NCBI GenBank assembly: GCA_033812795.1
Contig: JAPXSY010000026.1
Coordinates: forward strand, 1-41,582
Source of the DNA: JAPXSY01 sp033812795
GTDB taxonomy: Bacteria; Verrucomicrobiota; Kiritimatiellia; RFP12; UBA1067
Length of the DNA stretch: 41,582 nucleotides
Reading direction: 5' to 3'
The translations under genes and the position numbers were made by a program. Positions 1-8,848 of this stretch are shown here, one piece after another (position 1 is the first letter of the stretch; each line of letters opens with the position of its first letter). The notes under the pieces were generated by a model. It saw only the letters and a program-made list of their open reading frames with translations. It had not been told where the DNA came from and did no database searches.

Positions 1-132
1 CGGAAGCGCTCTTGGCCGGCGACAACACACGCCGCGCTTCGATACCAAGATGCCGCCAACTCAAACACCCCCTGCGCCAAAGCATGGCCTCGGCTTCGAC
101 TGACAATCCTCGAAAACAGCAGAAGGATCGCG

Positions 133-432
133 TCAGCACTCGTCCGCATCCTCCTCGTCCCAGGTTTCCGCGATCAACTCCAGCCCGCAACGCCGCTCCG
201 GTCTGCGCTTGGTGTCCCCCGACACCTCGATAGCGAACCCTTGCGAACTGTCGTCATCATAGATGACCAGCAACCCTAAGCCGGATGCGTTCCGACGGAT
301 ATAGGCCAGCGTGTTGTTGCGGGTTCTGGCGTTGACAGACCCGACAAACACATTGGGGCGCGGCTCGATAAACCAGCGCTTCAACAAGCCTCTGATCGCC
401 GGCGGCGTATCGTTGGCGATAATGACCGTCAT
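133..432 (-). CDS. cas2: CRISPR-associated endoribonuclease/adaptation protein Cas2 (type I-E)
   Basis: Cas2 dimerises and holds two Cas1 dimers together in the complex that inserts new spacers into the CRISPR array. The 99-residue length and the opening MTVIIANDTPPAIRGLLKRW, followed by the GSVNARTR segment, are the Cas2e (I-E) signature rather than that of the generic Cas2 family. The start overlaps the cas1 stop by ATGA, so the two are translationally coupled, and this is the last gene of the cas operon. The acidic C-terminus (WDEEDADEC) is unremarkable. The identification is firm. Confidence 0.95.
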   Translation of the reverse strand: MTVIIANDTPPAIRGLLKRWFIEPRPNVFVGSVNARTRNNTLAYIRRNASGLGLLVIYDDDSSQGFAIEVSGDTKRRPERRCGLELIAETWDEEDADEC

Positions 433-1218
433 GCCCCCTCCAACAGTTTGCCGATATCGACAGGCATCCTCTTGAGCAGCTTGGTGTTCTCGATGAAAAA
501 CTTGAGGCGGGCGATCGTCTCCTCCTCGGCAGCTTCTGGGTTTAGGCTCACAGTCTCAAAAGCGGCAGGCAGCGTCGTCTCGGGTTTGTACATGTCGGCG
601 ATGTCGAACACAAAAGGCAACGTGGATGCCGTGTGGATAAAGCCTAACTGCGGCAGATAGCCCATCGAGCAGACCACGGCGGTCGTTAGCGCATACAACG
701 CGGCGTTAGCCGCAGACACGGCACGGTTGATCGTGTCAGCAAGCTCCCAGTTGTTCGCATCGTAGTTGCGGCCTTTCCACGAGACCCCGTACTTCAGCCC
801 CATCTCGGCGTAGAGCGCCTTGACGCGCCTACCTTCCATGCCGCGCAGTTCTTTCAGCGCCACGTCCCCCACGTCCACGTCCGGGAAGCGGCGCGCAAAC
901 ATGCGGCGCGCCACCACATCGCGTCTTTTGGGCGACGATGCGATCTCGGCCTGCTTCCTGGCCCGCTCATTGTCGTGGGTGGGCGTGACGCCGAAGGCAT
1001 AAAACCGCATACCCTCCGCGCCGACCCAACAGACCGGCGTGTTGGAGTCGGCGCAGGCTTTCATGGCGGCATGCGTGACCGTCGTGCCCGGCCCGAGCAT
1101 CAGCACGCTCAGCGACGCCACCGGCAAACGCATGACCNNNNNNNNNNAGATAGAGCGGCGTCCAGCGCTCGCGCGCGGGCGTCAGGGTCTCGAGCGGCGG
1201 TTTCTCAAAGATCGGCAT
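429..1218 (-). CDS. cas1: CRISPR-associated integrase Cas1 (type I-E), interrupted by an assembly gap
   Basis: Cas1 is the metal-dependent integrase for new spacers. The start (MPIFEKPPLETLTPARERW, ATG at 1218, SD GGAGTGAG) lies 6 nt after the cas5 stop. The bulk of the protein follows the gap and reads LPVASLSVLMLGPGTTVTHAA, as in Cas1e, with the later conserved VSAANAALYALTTAVVCSMGY and LPFVFDIADMYKPE segments that carry active-site acidic and His residues. The ten Ns at 1138-1147 put the two halves in different frames. Comparison with remembered E. coli Cas1 suggests roughly 20 residues (about 60 nt) are missing, and the true gap must be a multiple of 3 for an intact gene. I read this as an assembly artefact, not a pseudogene. 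Confidence 0.9.
1138..1147. other. Assembly gap (10 N) inside cas1
   Basis: A run of exactly ten Ns. It is a placeholder, because the Cas1 reading frame does not continue across it at this length. About 60 nt appear to be missing when the flanking Cas1 segments are compared with the family. Confidence 0.97.
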
Positions 1219-1224
1219 GAGGGC

Positions 1225-1902
1225 TCACTCCGTGTCTACGCAAATGCGTCGCGGGGCGAATTGACGCGCGTTGGTGTCAAAACACCGCGGACGATCCATG
1301 AGCGTGTCGGTGCCCTCCTCGAATGTCGCGGCAGTGCGCACGACACGTATCGGCGAACACCCTCCCGCCGCCTGACTGAGCGCGGCCACAGCGGACGCGC
1401 AGTCCGCATGCACACCCTCGAACACGCGCGCGGCGGGCACACACGCCTTACGCCCGAGCCAGATGCCCCAGACCGGATTCTCCACATGCCCCGCAAGCTC
1501 GCGGATCAGCCCTGCTTCTCCGGACACCACCGCGCCGCACCGCGTATCCTCCAGATATTCGCGCCAGGTCTGAACCGTAGTGCCCGTCCCGCCGGAGGCC
1601 TTGCGGCAAACCTTGAGACGGTCACACTGGTTGCGACGGGGATCATACCCGCCGCCGACGGTGTGATAGTCAGTCAAGCGGTTGCCCAGCCGGAAGGCAT
1701 ACACCTCAATCTCCAGCGCCTCATCCAAATGTTGGAGCCTTTCGGCGTCGGTGCGATCCACGCCGCTGGCGGCGCAGAGCAGCCCGATCACGCCGCTGCG
1801 GGTGGGATGCGCGAGCGTGGTCCGGCGGTCGAACTTGCTCGCGTACCCCCAGCTTTGCAGCGGCGCGTCGAAGTAGAGCGCGAGATAGAGACGCCCGCTC
1901 AT
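1225..1902 (-). CDS. cas5: Cascade subunit Cas5e (CasD)
   Basis: Cas5e caps the 5' handle of the crRNA in Cascade. The N-terminus LYLALYFDAPLQSWGYASKF and the following HPTRSGVIGLL are the family hallmarks (first RAMP strand and helix), with YHTVGGG further on. The 225-residue length is normal for the family. The start overlaps the cas7 stop by ATGA and the stop lies 6 nt before cas1. The C-terminal RICVDTE tail is charged, and no catalytic role is expected in I-E systems, where Cas6e processes the crRNA. Confidence 0.94.
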   Translation of the reverse strand: MSGRLYLALYFDAPLQSWGYASKFDRRTTLAHPTRSGVIGLLCAASGVDRTDAERLQHLDEALEIEVYAFRLGNRLTDYHTVGGGYDPRRNQCDRLKVCRKASGGTGTTVQTWREYLEDTRCGAVVSGEAGLIRELAGHVENPVWGIWLGRKACVPAARVFEGVHADCASAVAALSQAAGGCSPIRVVRTAATFEEGTDTLMDRPRCFDTNARQFAPRRICVDTE

Positions 1903-3014
1903 GCCAGATTCTCCAGCAGCTTGTCGATCAGCGTATCCAGATTTTCGGGCGGCAATTCACTCTCCGCCTCCGTCTTGAGGCAATAAAGCTCCTTCAGTTT
2001 AGCCCAGTGCGTTTTAAGCGCCGCCTCAGAGGGTTTCACATAGCCATCCTTATCGGCCACCACCGGCTTCTCGAAGGCATTCACGAGCGAGATCGGCTGT
2101 CCGGTGCGCCTCACCCCGAGCACATAGGCCGGCGGATTAAACCCGAACATGCTGTTTTTACGCGCCTTCGGCACAGCCATGATCGCGGCGCGCAGGAAAG
2201 CCTTGACGACCTCTTTCCGCTCCTCTGCCGTAAAATGTTGCAGGTGATCCTTGTCATTGAGCAAGTCAAGATTGATGCCCACATACCGGTAGTAACAAGC
2301 CGAGTTAAACTCGATGGTTCCGATATGCCCCGCACCTGCATCCTCCGCGTCCTTTTTTGCGTCATCCACGGCGCTGAAAAAATCCAGTTCGTTAGATGCT
2401 GAGTGCGTCGAAAGCGCATGGCTAAAAAGCCCCGCTCCTTCCAGCGTGAGGGTATGGTCATCCGCGACCATGCGCCCGAAGATCGCAATATCCGCAGCGT
2501 CTTTGACCGCCGTAGCCAGCGCTTTTGTCGCTTTACTGATCGACTTGGCCAATTCTTTTTCTGCCTTGTCTTTTTCCTTTTTCTCACTGCTTTCGGCCGC
2601 AGCCAGAAGCTTATCGTCAAGATTGAGAGCCCATACGGCATCGACGACAGCAGCCAATTCTTCAGGGGAGAAAAAGAGCAGTGTTTTTACATTCCCTTTC
2701 TCCAAGCTATCGAGCTTGCCGACAGCATCAGCCGTCAACCTAGCCAAAGTCATGGCTTTTTTTTCGTCAGCACCTTTTGCGCCAAAGCATTCTTTCAGTG
2801 CAGTGACAACATAGCGTGTTCTTTGCCCCGCAAAGAAGTGTCCGGCTTGATCATCCTGCGCCGCCATCTCCCGTATCGCACGCTTCCAGCTTTGACTGGA
2901 GACGCGGGCGCGCGTCACGCCGCCGAACACGGCAGACTTGGGTGCGCCGAGATCATCGCGGTTGAGACAGGTCACAGGGAAGGAGTGCAGCATGTGGAGT
3001 TCGATCATGTTCAT
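1899..3014 (-). CDS. cas7: Cascade backbone subunit Cas7e (CasC/Cse4)
   Basis: Cas7e forms the six-copy backbone that lies along the crRNA. The N-terminus IELHMLHSFPVTCLNRDDLG and the next block (PKSAVFGGVTRARVSSQSWKR) are diagnostic of the Cas7/Cst2/DevR superfamily in its I-E form. At 371 residues it is normal in length. A Lys/Glu/Ala-rich stretch at about residues 140-170 (SEKKEKDKAEKE) is probably a charged helical insertion in the thumb region. The SD GAAAGG lies ahead of the ATG. A 23-nt gap separates it from cas6e, the largest gap inside the operon except possibly near cas3. Confidence 0.94.
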   Translation of the reverse strand: MNMIELHMLHSFPVTCLNRDDLGAPKSAVFGGVTRARVSSQSWKRAIREMAAQDDQAGHFFAGQRTRYVVTALKECFGAKGADEKKAMTLARLTADAVGKLDSLEKGNVKTLLFFSPEELAAVVDAVWALNLDDKLLAAAESSEKKEKDKAEKELAKSISKATKALATAVKDAADIAIFGRMVADDHTLTLEGAGLFSHALSTHSASNELDFFSAVDDAKKDAEDAGAGHIGTIEFNSACYYRYVGINLDLLNDKDHLQHFTAEERKEVVKAFLRAAIMAVPKARKNSMFGFNPPAYVLGVRRTGQPISLVNAFEKPVVADKDGYVKPSEAALKTHWAKLKELYCLKTEAESELPPENLDTLIDKLLENLA

Positions 3015-3037
3015 GGTTGATACCTTTCTTTGTTTGT

Positions 3038-3625
3038 TCAGTTTAGCGGTTGGAGCATCAGCAGGCCGAAGCCGAAGCCCTTGGCCGAACCGATGCCCGT
3101 GTTGAAACTCGTTGTGAAGCGTGAGCGGTCAGTGACGCGCAACACACCGGCGAAGTCGACGGCGACATGTTTACCACGGCGGCCGTCCTTGACAAACGAC
3201 TCATCCACCGGCGCACCGATGTCGAGCAGATCATCGACGAGGGCAAATCCGCCCGTCGACGCTTTGCGTTTGATCCAGTCGCGCAACCGGGTCTCGTCGT
3301 AGATCGCCAACCGCCGCTTGTCGGCGGAACGGCGCATGGTCGGATTGGCCTTGAGTTGAAAGCGGTAGGTTTCATGTTCCAGAAAGCCGGGCGCGACCGA
3401 CTTGGTCTGCCACGTCAAGACCGGCGTCGGGGCGGGTTTCAGCCCCGAGAGCAGTAACACCCGAAAGGCATTGCCGCGCGGATCGACCCGAAAGAGAAAA
3501 TCGCGCACATCATCGGGACGGTCCGGAAACGCCTCCCAGATGGCGCAATGCCAAGCATAGCCATCGGTCAGGCGGGCGTTGAGCGCGAGGGGGGCAGGGA
3601 TCATGGCTTGACTGAGATAGCTCAT
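3038..3625 (-). CDS. cas6e: crRNA endoribonuclease Cas6e (CasE/Cse3)
   Basis: Cas6e cleaves pre-crRNA at the repeat hairpin and stays bound to the 3' handle. The start chosen is MSYLSQAMIP (ATG at 3625), because SD GGAGGA precedes it and it overlaps the cse2 stop by ATGA; a longer in-frame opening reaching into cse2 is ignored. This gives 195 residues, typical for the family. His26 (in YAWHCAIW) matches the known catalytic His position. FPDRPDDVRDFLFRVD and the glycine-rich loop near the end (GIGSAKGFGFGLL) are classic. The gene sits before cas7 and cas5 rather than after them as in E. coli. Confidence 0.94.
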   Translation of the reverse strand: MSYLSQAMIPAPLALNARLTDGYAWHCAIWEAFPDRPDDVRDFLFRVDPRGNAFRVLLLSGLKPAPTPVLTWQTKSVAPGFLEHETYRFQLKANPTMRRSADKRRLAIYDETRLRDWIKRKASTGGFALVDDLLDIGAPVDESFVKDGRRGKHVAVDFAGVLRVTDRSRFTTSFNTGIGSAKGFGFGLLMLQPLN

Positions 3626-4185
3626 GGCTGTTCCTCCGTGTCCGCACCAGCGGCGTCTGTGTCGGCGTCGCCCGACCAATATGTCTGCGCCCATCTTACC
3701 TTGGTCGTGGGCTCCTCGGTTCGCTCCCATTTTTGGAGATCCCAGAAGAGCTGCTCGACATCCACCGGAACCCCCTTCGCCGCTGCCGCACGGATCACGC
3801 CGGAGAGATGACGGCTGATTTCTTCCGTCGTCTGGCAGGTCAAAAGCCGACGGAAACGAGCCTCGAAGGACGCCAGCGCCTTGTCACTCTTCTCGCCCGT
3901 CGAGCCCAAGGCCAGCTTACGGAGGGTCACGCCTAAGTTACCCACTCCCCTACCCGCGCGCGCCAGTCCGTCCGGCGCCAGCGTCGCGGCTGCGCCCGCG
4001 ATCGTCAGCCAGACGATGCGCTGCTCGGGATCCGAGAGATTGCAGTATGGGGCGAGATAGGGCCAGGCGTAGTGCTCCGTGGCCTCGCTCAGTCCGCGGC
4101 GCAGCGCGGCGAGCATGCCGCGGTCTTCGCGTCCGGGTGATGCGGCGATCTTGATATCGTCTAGCAAGTTTTTGATGTCACTCAT
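3622..4185 (-). CDS. cse2: Cascade small subunit Cse2 (CasB)
   Basis: Cse2 dimerises along the belly of Cascade and stabilises the displaced DNA strand. The protein has 187 residues and is mostly helical. The segment RGMLAALRRGLSEATEHYAW near residue 25 is the recognisable Cse2 motif (Arg-rich helix and a conserved Trp). The C-terminal half is Cse2-like but poorly conserved, as usual for this subunit. The start is ATG at 4185 with SD AAAGGA, overlapping the HEAT-gene stop by ATGA. The stop overlaps the cas6e start in the same way. Confidence 0.9.
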   Translation of the reverse strand: MSDIKNLLDDIKIAASPGREDRGMLAALRRGLSEATEHYAWPYLAPYCNLSDPEQRIVWLTIAGAAATLAPDGLARAGRGVGNLGVTLRKLALGSTGEKSDKALASFEARFRRLLTCQTTEEISRHLSGVIRAAAAKGVPVDVEQLFWDLQKWERTEEPTTKVRWAQTYWSGDADTDAAGADTEEQP

Positions 4186-4736
4186 GTCTGTGTTCCTTTC
4201 TGTGTGAGATTATCGGACTTGCTCCGCGTTGCTGCGCCGAGGCCTAACGTTGACGGAGCGGATGCGGAGTCAATCGGCCTGATGCGTAGCAGTTTTTCGG
4301 AGAGTATGGCGTCGAGGTTCGGCTTGTCCTGCGGGTAGAGCGAGATCAGGCGTTTGCCGGCGTGCTGGTACATCTGCTGCTTGATGAGCATGCCGATCTT
4401 GTAGTCCAGCGTGTCCATCACTACAGTCTCGTTCGCGGCGATGTCGCGCAGATCGGCCAAAGCGGATTCGGACGCCGTGCCGTAGGCTTTAAGCGCCTTC
4501 ACGGCGTATTGACGCACTTGTGGGTGCCTATCGCGTAAGGTGCGCGTCAGCGCAGCGACCGCGGCACCCGCGTCTGCAAGTCCCGCCAGCTTGCCGATCG
4601 CCGAGGCTACCAGCCGCCGCACCTCTGACGACGGCGTGTCCAGCAGGACGATCAACTCCGGCAGGACAGCGGGATCGGCACGGCGCCCCAGTTCGATCGC
4701 ATGCGCGGCCAGCGTGCGTTCGGTTTCACGTTCCAC
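4182..4736 (-). CDS. HEAT-repeat protein embedded in the Cascade operon
   Basis: The function is not known. The 184-residue protein begins with GTG at 4736 (SD GAGGGA) inside the end of cse1, overlapping it by 11 nt. It ends by overlapping cse2 by ATGA, so it is coupled on both sides and expressed with Cascade. Residues about 5-100 form two or three HEAT/Armadillo-type helical pairs (PSSEVRRLVASAIGKLAG, then HPQVRQYAVKALKAYG). Residues about 105-150 (DYKIGMLIKQQMYQHAGKRL) form a different helical segment, and the tail is Ser/Thr-rich and probably disordered. HEAT repeats bind proteins or nucleic acid. No gene of this kind belongs to the standard I-E set, so it may be an accessory Cascade subunit or regulator. 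It has no nuclease motif. Confidence 0.85.
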   Translation of the reverse strand: MERETERTLAAHAIELGRRADPAVLPELIVLLDTPSSEVRRLVASAIGKLAGLADAGAAVAALTRTLRDRHPQVRQYAVKALKAYGTASESALADLRDIAANETVVMDTLDYKIGMLIKQQMYQHAGKRLISLYPQDKPNLDAILSEKLLRIRPIDSASAPSTLGLGAATRSKSDNLTQKGTQT

Positions 4737-6189
4737 TGCGATCCCTCACTTTCTTCCATGTTTGCAGGATTTTCAGTCCTTGGGCGTAAGCCTGTATCTG
4801 CCGTGGCGTTTCATGCGGGCATGTGCGGTCGTATGCGGCGTGGAGGGCGGAATCGATGATGGGCGTCCAAGTCAACGACAACACATGATCATCTTCAAGA
4901 CAGTTTTGAAGCGCCAGCGCCTTGGCATCGAGATGACTCCAGAACAGACCGACGGCTTGCTGCCTATAAACAGCGGCGTCTCCGCTTTGCACGGAAGCAA
5001 AACGCTTAACCGCATCCTCAAGCACCCGTTTCGCGATATCGGCCCACTCAACACCTTTGCGATAACGTTCAAGCACCAATGTATCAAGCAATGACGACGA
5101 AATGATGCAGCTCCACTCACACATGTCGATCATCTTGGCTTGATCAACCGCGAGTCCTCCAATCCAAACGTCAAACTCCGGTGCTTTTGTTGTCCGCAAA
5201 TGCTGAAGGTTGAAAGAGCCCACCGTCCCCGTCTTGGAATCCAACACCTGCAGCGAGAGAATGGAAGCAAGTTCACGCCATGCCGCTGCTTCCGGATTCA
5301 CCGAAAGATAAGTCAGGCTTGTGCTCTTGCCCATCCGTTGCTTGCCTGTGTCATAAACCGTCCCGAACGGGTCACGTTGCTCCGGCAACTGTGGATACTG
5401 CAGTGCTTCACCAAGCACGATGGAAGGGGAGTCTTCAAAGAGACGGATGGCACGCGACACCGGCACTAAACGTCCCAGGAAACTGGACGTTTGTTTTTCT
5501 GCAATCTCCCGGCCCAGACGCGTTTCTTCCCAGCACGGTCTGCCGCGTTCCATGTTGGGCAGAGAATTGGTCTGTTTCTCGGTGATGAGATTCAAATGGA
5601 CTGTTTCGATCATATTGCGCCCGCGCAACAGCGTGTGCGCCATGCCTTCTTCAACACAGGGCGAGCGTAGCACATACCGAGGCGTGGGAACATTGTCCCA
5701 TACGGTTTCGCCAAAAGTCCCTCCACAGGAAAACATCTGATAGACCAAGAGGTTCAACGAGAGCAAAGCCTCTGCCTGCACGCGTCCGTCAGGGGTTGAT
5801 CCGTGGTCAAATAACGTCGGGGTGTTCCCGCTTGCCAGAGACAGATCAAGCTTGTCAGCCAAAGAGTTTGGTTTGGTGTCCAGCCCGTCCACCTGCAAAA
5901 AGGCGTGTTCGCCGAAGAGGTTGAAGCGGTGCTGCCATTTGTCGAGGTAGGACAGGACGGCGGGGACGAGACGGGGTTTACATGCGAGCCAGTCCTCCTC
6001 ATCCTTGGGGCCGTCGAGCGCGGCTTGGGCCACGCAGATCAAGAGGCGCATCAGCGCGATGCGCTGGCACGGGTCGGCGGCCAGATCGGCGATGTCCTCC
6101 CCTTTTGCAAACGCATCCCCGAGACTGACCCGAGCAGGTGTTCCGTCCTGCATGACTACCGGTATCCAAGGCTCCTTCACTAGATTCAT
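4726..6189 (-). CDS. cse1: Cascade large subunit Cse1 (CasA, Cas8e)
   Basis: Cse1 recognises the PAM and recruits Cas3. The start is the ATG at 6189 (MNLVKEPWIPVVMQDGTPAR) with SD GGAGAG; the frame stays open upstream into cas3, but that part is not Cse1-like. The opening NLVKEPWIPV is the family signature, followed by FLQVDGLD near residue 95 and GGTFGETVWD near 165. The 487 residues are near the usual 500. The C-terminal four-helix-bundle region ends by overlapping the HEAT-repeat gene. The gene begins 13 nt after the cas3 stop. Confidence 0.93.
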   Translation of the reverse strand: MNLVKEPWIPVVMQDGTPARVSLGDAFAKGEDIADLAADPCQRIALMRLLICVAQAALDGPKDEEDWLACKPRLVPAVLSYLDKWQHRFNLFGEHAFLQVDGLDTKPNSLADKLDLSLASGNTPTLFDHGSTPDGRVQAEALLSLNLLVYQMFSCGGTFGETVWDNVPTPRYVLRSPCVEEGMAHTLLRGRNMIETVHLNLITEKQTNSLPNMERGRPCWEETRLGREIAEKQTSSFLGRLVPVSRAIRLFEDSPSIVLGEALQYPQLPEQRDPFGTVYDTGKQRMGKSTSLTYLSVNPEAAAWRELASILSLQVLDSKTGTVGSFNLQHLRTTKAPEFDVWIGGLAVDQAKMIDMCEWSCIISSSLLDTLVLERYRKGVEWADIAKRVLEDAVKRFASVQSGDAAVYRQQAVGLFWSHLDAKALALQNCLEDDHVLSLTWTPIIDSALHAAYDRTCPHETPRQIQAYAQGLKILQTWKKVRDRSGT

Positions 6190-6202
6190 ATCACTCTCTC
6201 CT

Positions 6203-8848
6203 TTACCAATCGTTTTCCAAGTTATCAAAAAAAGTGTCTTCCGAGTAGAAGTCAGACGGCGCGGAAGCCCTCTCCTGAGTTTGGTCGCCACGCCAGATCC
6301 CGTACTCCGGCGAATAACGCAAAACGGTCGCGTTGTCGGCGAGGTCGCACAGGACGCCCCCGCCGCCGCAGACCAACACGACCGGCCTGTCGTAGAAGTG
6401 ACGGTTGAGCCACGCCGTGTCTCTGCGGGCACGGCTTTGGTCGGAAAGCAGATAGGCCGCCACCGTGACCGTGCTGGCATGGAGTCGGCGTGTCGCCGCA
6501 AAATCCGGGCGGTTCGCGTCCAACTGCAACGCGCTGCCGCCGTCCGGCAGCCGTATGCGGGCGCGTCCATACCCCAGCTCTTCCGGTAGCTCGGACAACA
6601 GCAGCACGGACTGCGTGGGCAGGTCGCTATGGCGCGTGGCGGCGCGTTCGTCATCCTTATCACTGGTCGGGAATCCCAGATTCGTGTCTTGCGCGCTGTA
6701 TGCCAGCTTGCGCAAACGCTCGCTCTTTTCCGACAACTCTTTTTTGAACGTGCCCATGACGCTCGCAGACGTCTCCTCCCGCTCGGCATACGTGGCTTCG
6801 ATGATCGGACGGATATCGTTCGGGAGCGTGACCTCAGAGCGTGTGCGCCACACCTCGAGTGTCCGCATCAGCACATACGGAGCATAGACATAGGTGTTTT
6901 CTTTGCCAAGCGCCTCGCGCGTCTGTTCAGTCGTTTCACATGAAGACAGGTCTTGCGTGACGATGATGAGTTCGGGGGCGGAGCACGGGCGATCGCTAAG
7001 AGAGTGACGCCACAAGCGCCCCATGCGCTGCAGGAGCATGTCGGACGGCGCAAGTTCCGTGATCATCCGGTCGGCATCGATATCCACGCTCTGCTCGACA
7101 ACCTGCGTGGCGATCAGCACGCAGCCCTTGGGCCGGTCGCCCTTCTTGCCCAATTTTTTCAGCCATTCGTTTTCGATCTCTTCGCGCCGGAACATGGGGA
7201 AGCGGGCATGCAGGATACCGACAGGGAAGGCTCCCTCGGGCATCGTGGCCTTGACCGCGCGATACCAGGCTTGGGCGCGCGCGACCGTGTTGGCGATGCA
7301 GACCACACACTCGCCGCGCTGTGCTGCGGCGACCGCTTCTTCGGCCAGGCGCAGATGATCCCAATGCTCCCTGCGAATGTGTATGGTTTGAGGCTCAGGC
7401 GCGGAAAGCGGCGCGTAAAACGGCTCTCCATCCGCCGGGCATCCGCTGATGAGCGGGTATGCCTCTGTACCGGCAAATCCGCTGAGCGCAGAGGCCAACT
7501 GGCTGCGGCGACGGCCTGTGAGAGTCGCCGACAGCACGATCACCGTGCAGCCGATCTGCAACAGGCGTTCGCAAAGTTCATCCAGCAGGGTTCCAGTATA
7601 CATGTCATAGCTGTGTACCTCGTCAAGGACCACCACTTTGCCCGCAAGACCGAAGAGGCGCACAAAGCTGTGCTTCACATTGAGCACGCCGAGCAAGGCC
7701 TGATCGATGGTACCGACCGCATACGGATAGAGCAGCGCGCGCTTCGAAGGGTTGAACCAGGGGTGTACCGCGCGTTGGGGTTGCGCCTCTTCGTTGTCGT
7801 CATCTTCCGGACGCCAGCGGCACTCATACAGCCAGGCCATGCCGTGCGCGAGTTTCGGCATGACAGGATCATCGCTGATCTTTGCGAGGAAGTTGCGGAC
7901 GCGCTCATGGATGCGGTCACTGGTGGTGCGTGTCGGGAGCGCAAAGTACAGGCCGCGGTGATGCCCGGCCTCAACCAGCTTATACGCCGCATAGAGCGCC
8001 GCTTCGGTCTTGCCGAGTCCCATCGGCGCTTCCATGACATAGAGGCCGGGCTGGGTGACACGGTCGATAAACTCCTGCTGAGCCGCATGCGGCGGAAATC
8101 CGAACACATCTTCGAAGGACAGCCCTTTGATGATATTCATCGGCGCGAAACCGCACTCCTTGACCGCATGACGCGCCGTCAGGACGGCATCTCCGTCCAC
8201 AATCGGCAGACGGTCGGCGGGAAAGAACGTCTCATCGGAGCCGATCCAGTCCGCGACGCATGTCAGGCCGGCCAGCAACCATTCATTGGCTTCGGCAGCA
8301 TCTTGCAGGGTGCCATCAAACTCCTCAGAGAGACGCGCGATCAGCTTTTGCCGCTCTTCTGACCATGCGGATCCGCCCAGTATTTCACACATGTCGGGAG
8401 GAAAGGGCGGTGTTTCCATCTTGCCGTGATGCGCCGCCGCTGCCAGCGCAACGGGTGAGTGACGCGTGACGGGCGTGTTCAGCCAGCGTTCGATCGCGGC
8501 GGCACTGATCGTGGCGTGAAGCTTGCAGAAAGAGCTTTGGTTACATAGTTCCGGCGCGTGTTCACGGACGACAGTATTGGCGAAATATTTCAATGCATAG
8601 CCCGGCGAGACTTTGCCGACATCATGCACACCGGTAGGCAACCCAGGACGAGGGGGCAAGAGCCGTTTGACGTACTCAGGTTTCAGCGCGGAGAGAGCTT
8701 CCGCAACACGCCCGACATGGATGCAGTGCTCCACCACCGTCGTGCCCGGCTTGCCGTCCGTTGTCGTCTTGGCCGCACATTTTTCAAACGGAATGGCGGA
8801 GATGGGCGGTTTGTTTTTATTTTTCGTAAGACGTGGCGGCATGGTCAT
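6203..8848 (-). CDS. cas3: CRISPR-associated helicase-nuclease Cas3 (HD-DExH fusion)
   Basis: Cas3 is recruited by DNA-bound Cascade and unwinds and degrades the target. The 881-residue fusion has an N-terminal HD nuclease (VHDVGK at residues 74-79, further His at 111 and in AAHHGK near 140) and a superfamily 2 helicase. The helicase motifs are Walker A MGLGKTEAAL (about 276-285), DEVH box (409-412), SAT (440-442) and motif VI QRMGRLWRH (607-615). All catalytic motifs look intact. It is the first gene of the operon. The SD AGGAA is only 2 nt from the first ATG but 8 nt from a second one at 8842, which may be the real start. Confidence 0.95.
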   Translation of the reverse strand: MTMPPRLTKNKNKPPISAIPFEKCAAKTTTDGKPGTTVVEHCIHVGRVAEALSALKPEYVKRLLPPRPGLPTGVHDVGKVSPGYALKYFANTVVREHAPELCNQSSFCKLHATISAAAIERWLNTPVTRHSPVALAAAAHHGKMETPPFPPDMCEILGGSAWSEERQKLIARLSEEFDGTLQDAAEANEWLLAGLTCVADWIGSDETFFPADRLPIVDGDAVLTARHAVKECGFAPMNIIKGLSFEDVFGFPPHAAQQEFIDRVTQPGLYVMEAPMGLGKTEAALYAAYKLVEAGHHRGLYFALPTRTTSDRIHERVRNFLAKISDDPVMPKLAHGMAWLYECRWRPEDDDNEEAQPQRAVHPWFNPSKRALLYPYAVGTIDQALLGVLNVKHSFVRLFGLAGKVVVLDEVHSYDMYTGTLLDELCERLLQIGCTVIVLSATLTGRRRSQLASALSGFAGTEAYPLISGCPADGEPFYAPLSAPEPQTIHIRREHWDHLRLAEEAVAAAQRGECVVCIANTVARAQAWYRAVKATMPEGAFPVGILHARFPMFRREEIENEWLKKLGKKGDRPKGCVLIATQVVEQSVDIDADRMITELAPSDMLLQRMGRLWRHSLSDRPCSAPELIIVTQDLSSCETTEQTREALGKENTYVYAPYVLMRTLEVWRTRSEVTLPNDIRPIIEATYAEREETSASVMGTFKKELSEKSERLRKLAYSAQDTNLGFPTSDKDDERAATRHSDLPTQSVLLLSELPEELGYGRARIRLPDGGSALQLDANRPDFAATRRLHASTVTVAAYLLSDQSRARRDTAWLNRHFYDRPVVLVCGGGGVLCDLADNATVLRYSPEYGIWRGDQTQERASAPSDFYSEDTFFDNLENDW

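Noticed and set aside
12..233. Plus-strand frame at the left edge
   Set aside because: It overlaps cas2 in antisense; Arg/Pro-rich without domain.
6190..6789. Upstream in-frame extension of cse1 into cas3
   Set aside because: It is the cas3 coding sequence read in another frame, it lacks Cse1 similarity, and a strong SD plus the conserved NLVKEPWIPV opening place the start at 6189.
6953..8362. Plus-strand open frame of 469 codons
   Set aside because: It is antisense to the helicase domain of cas3, whose motifs are all intact.
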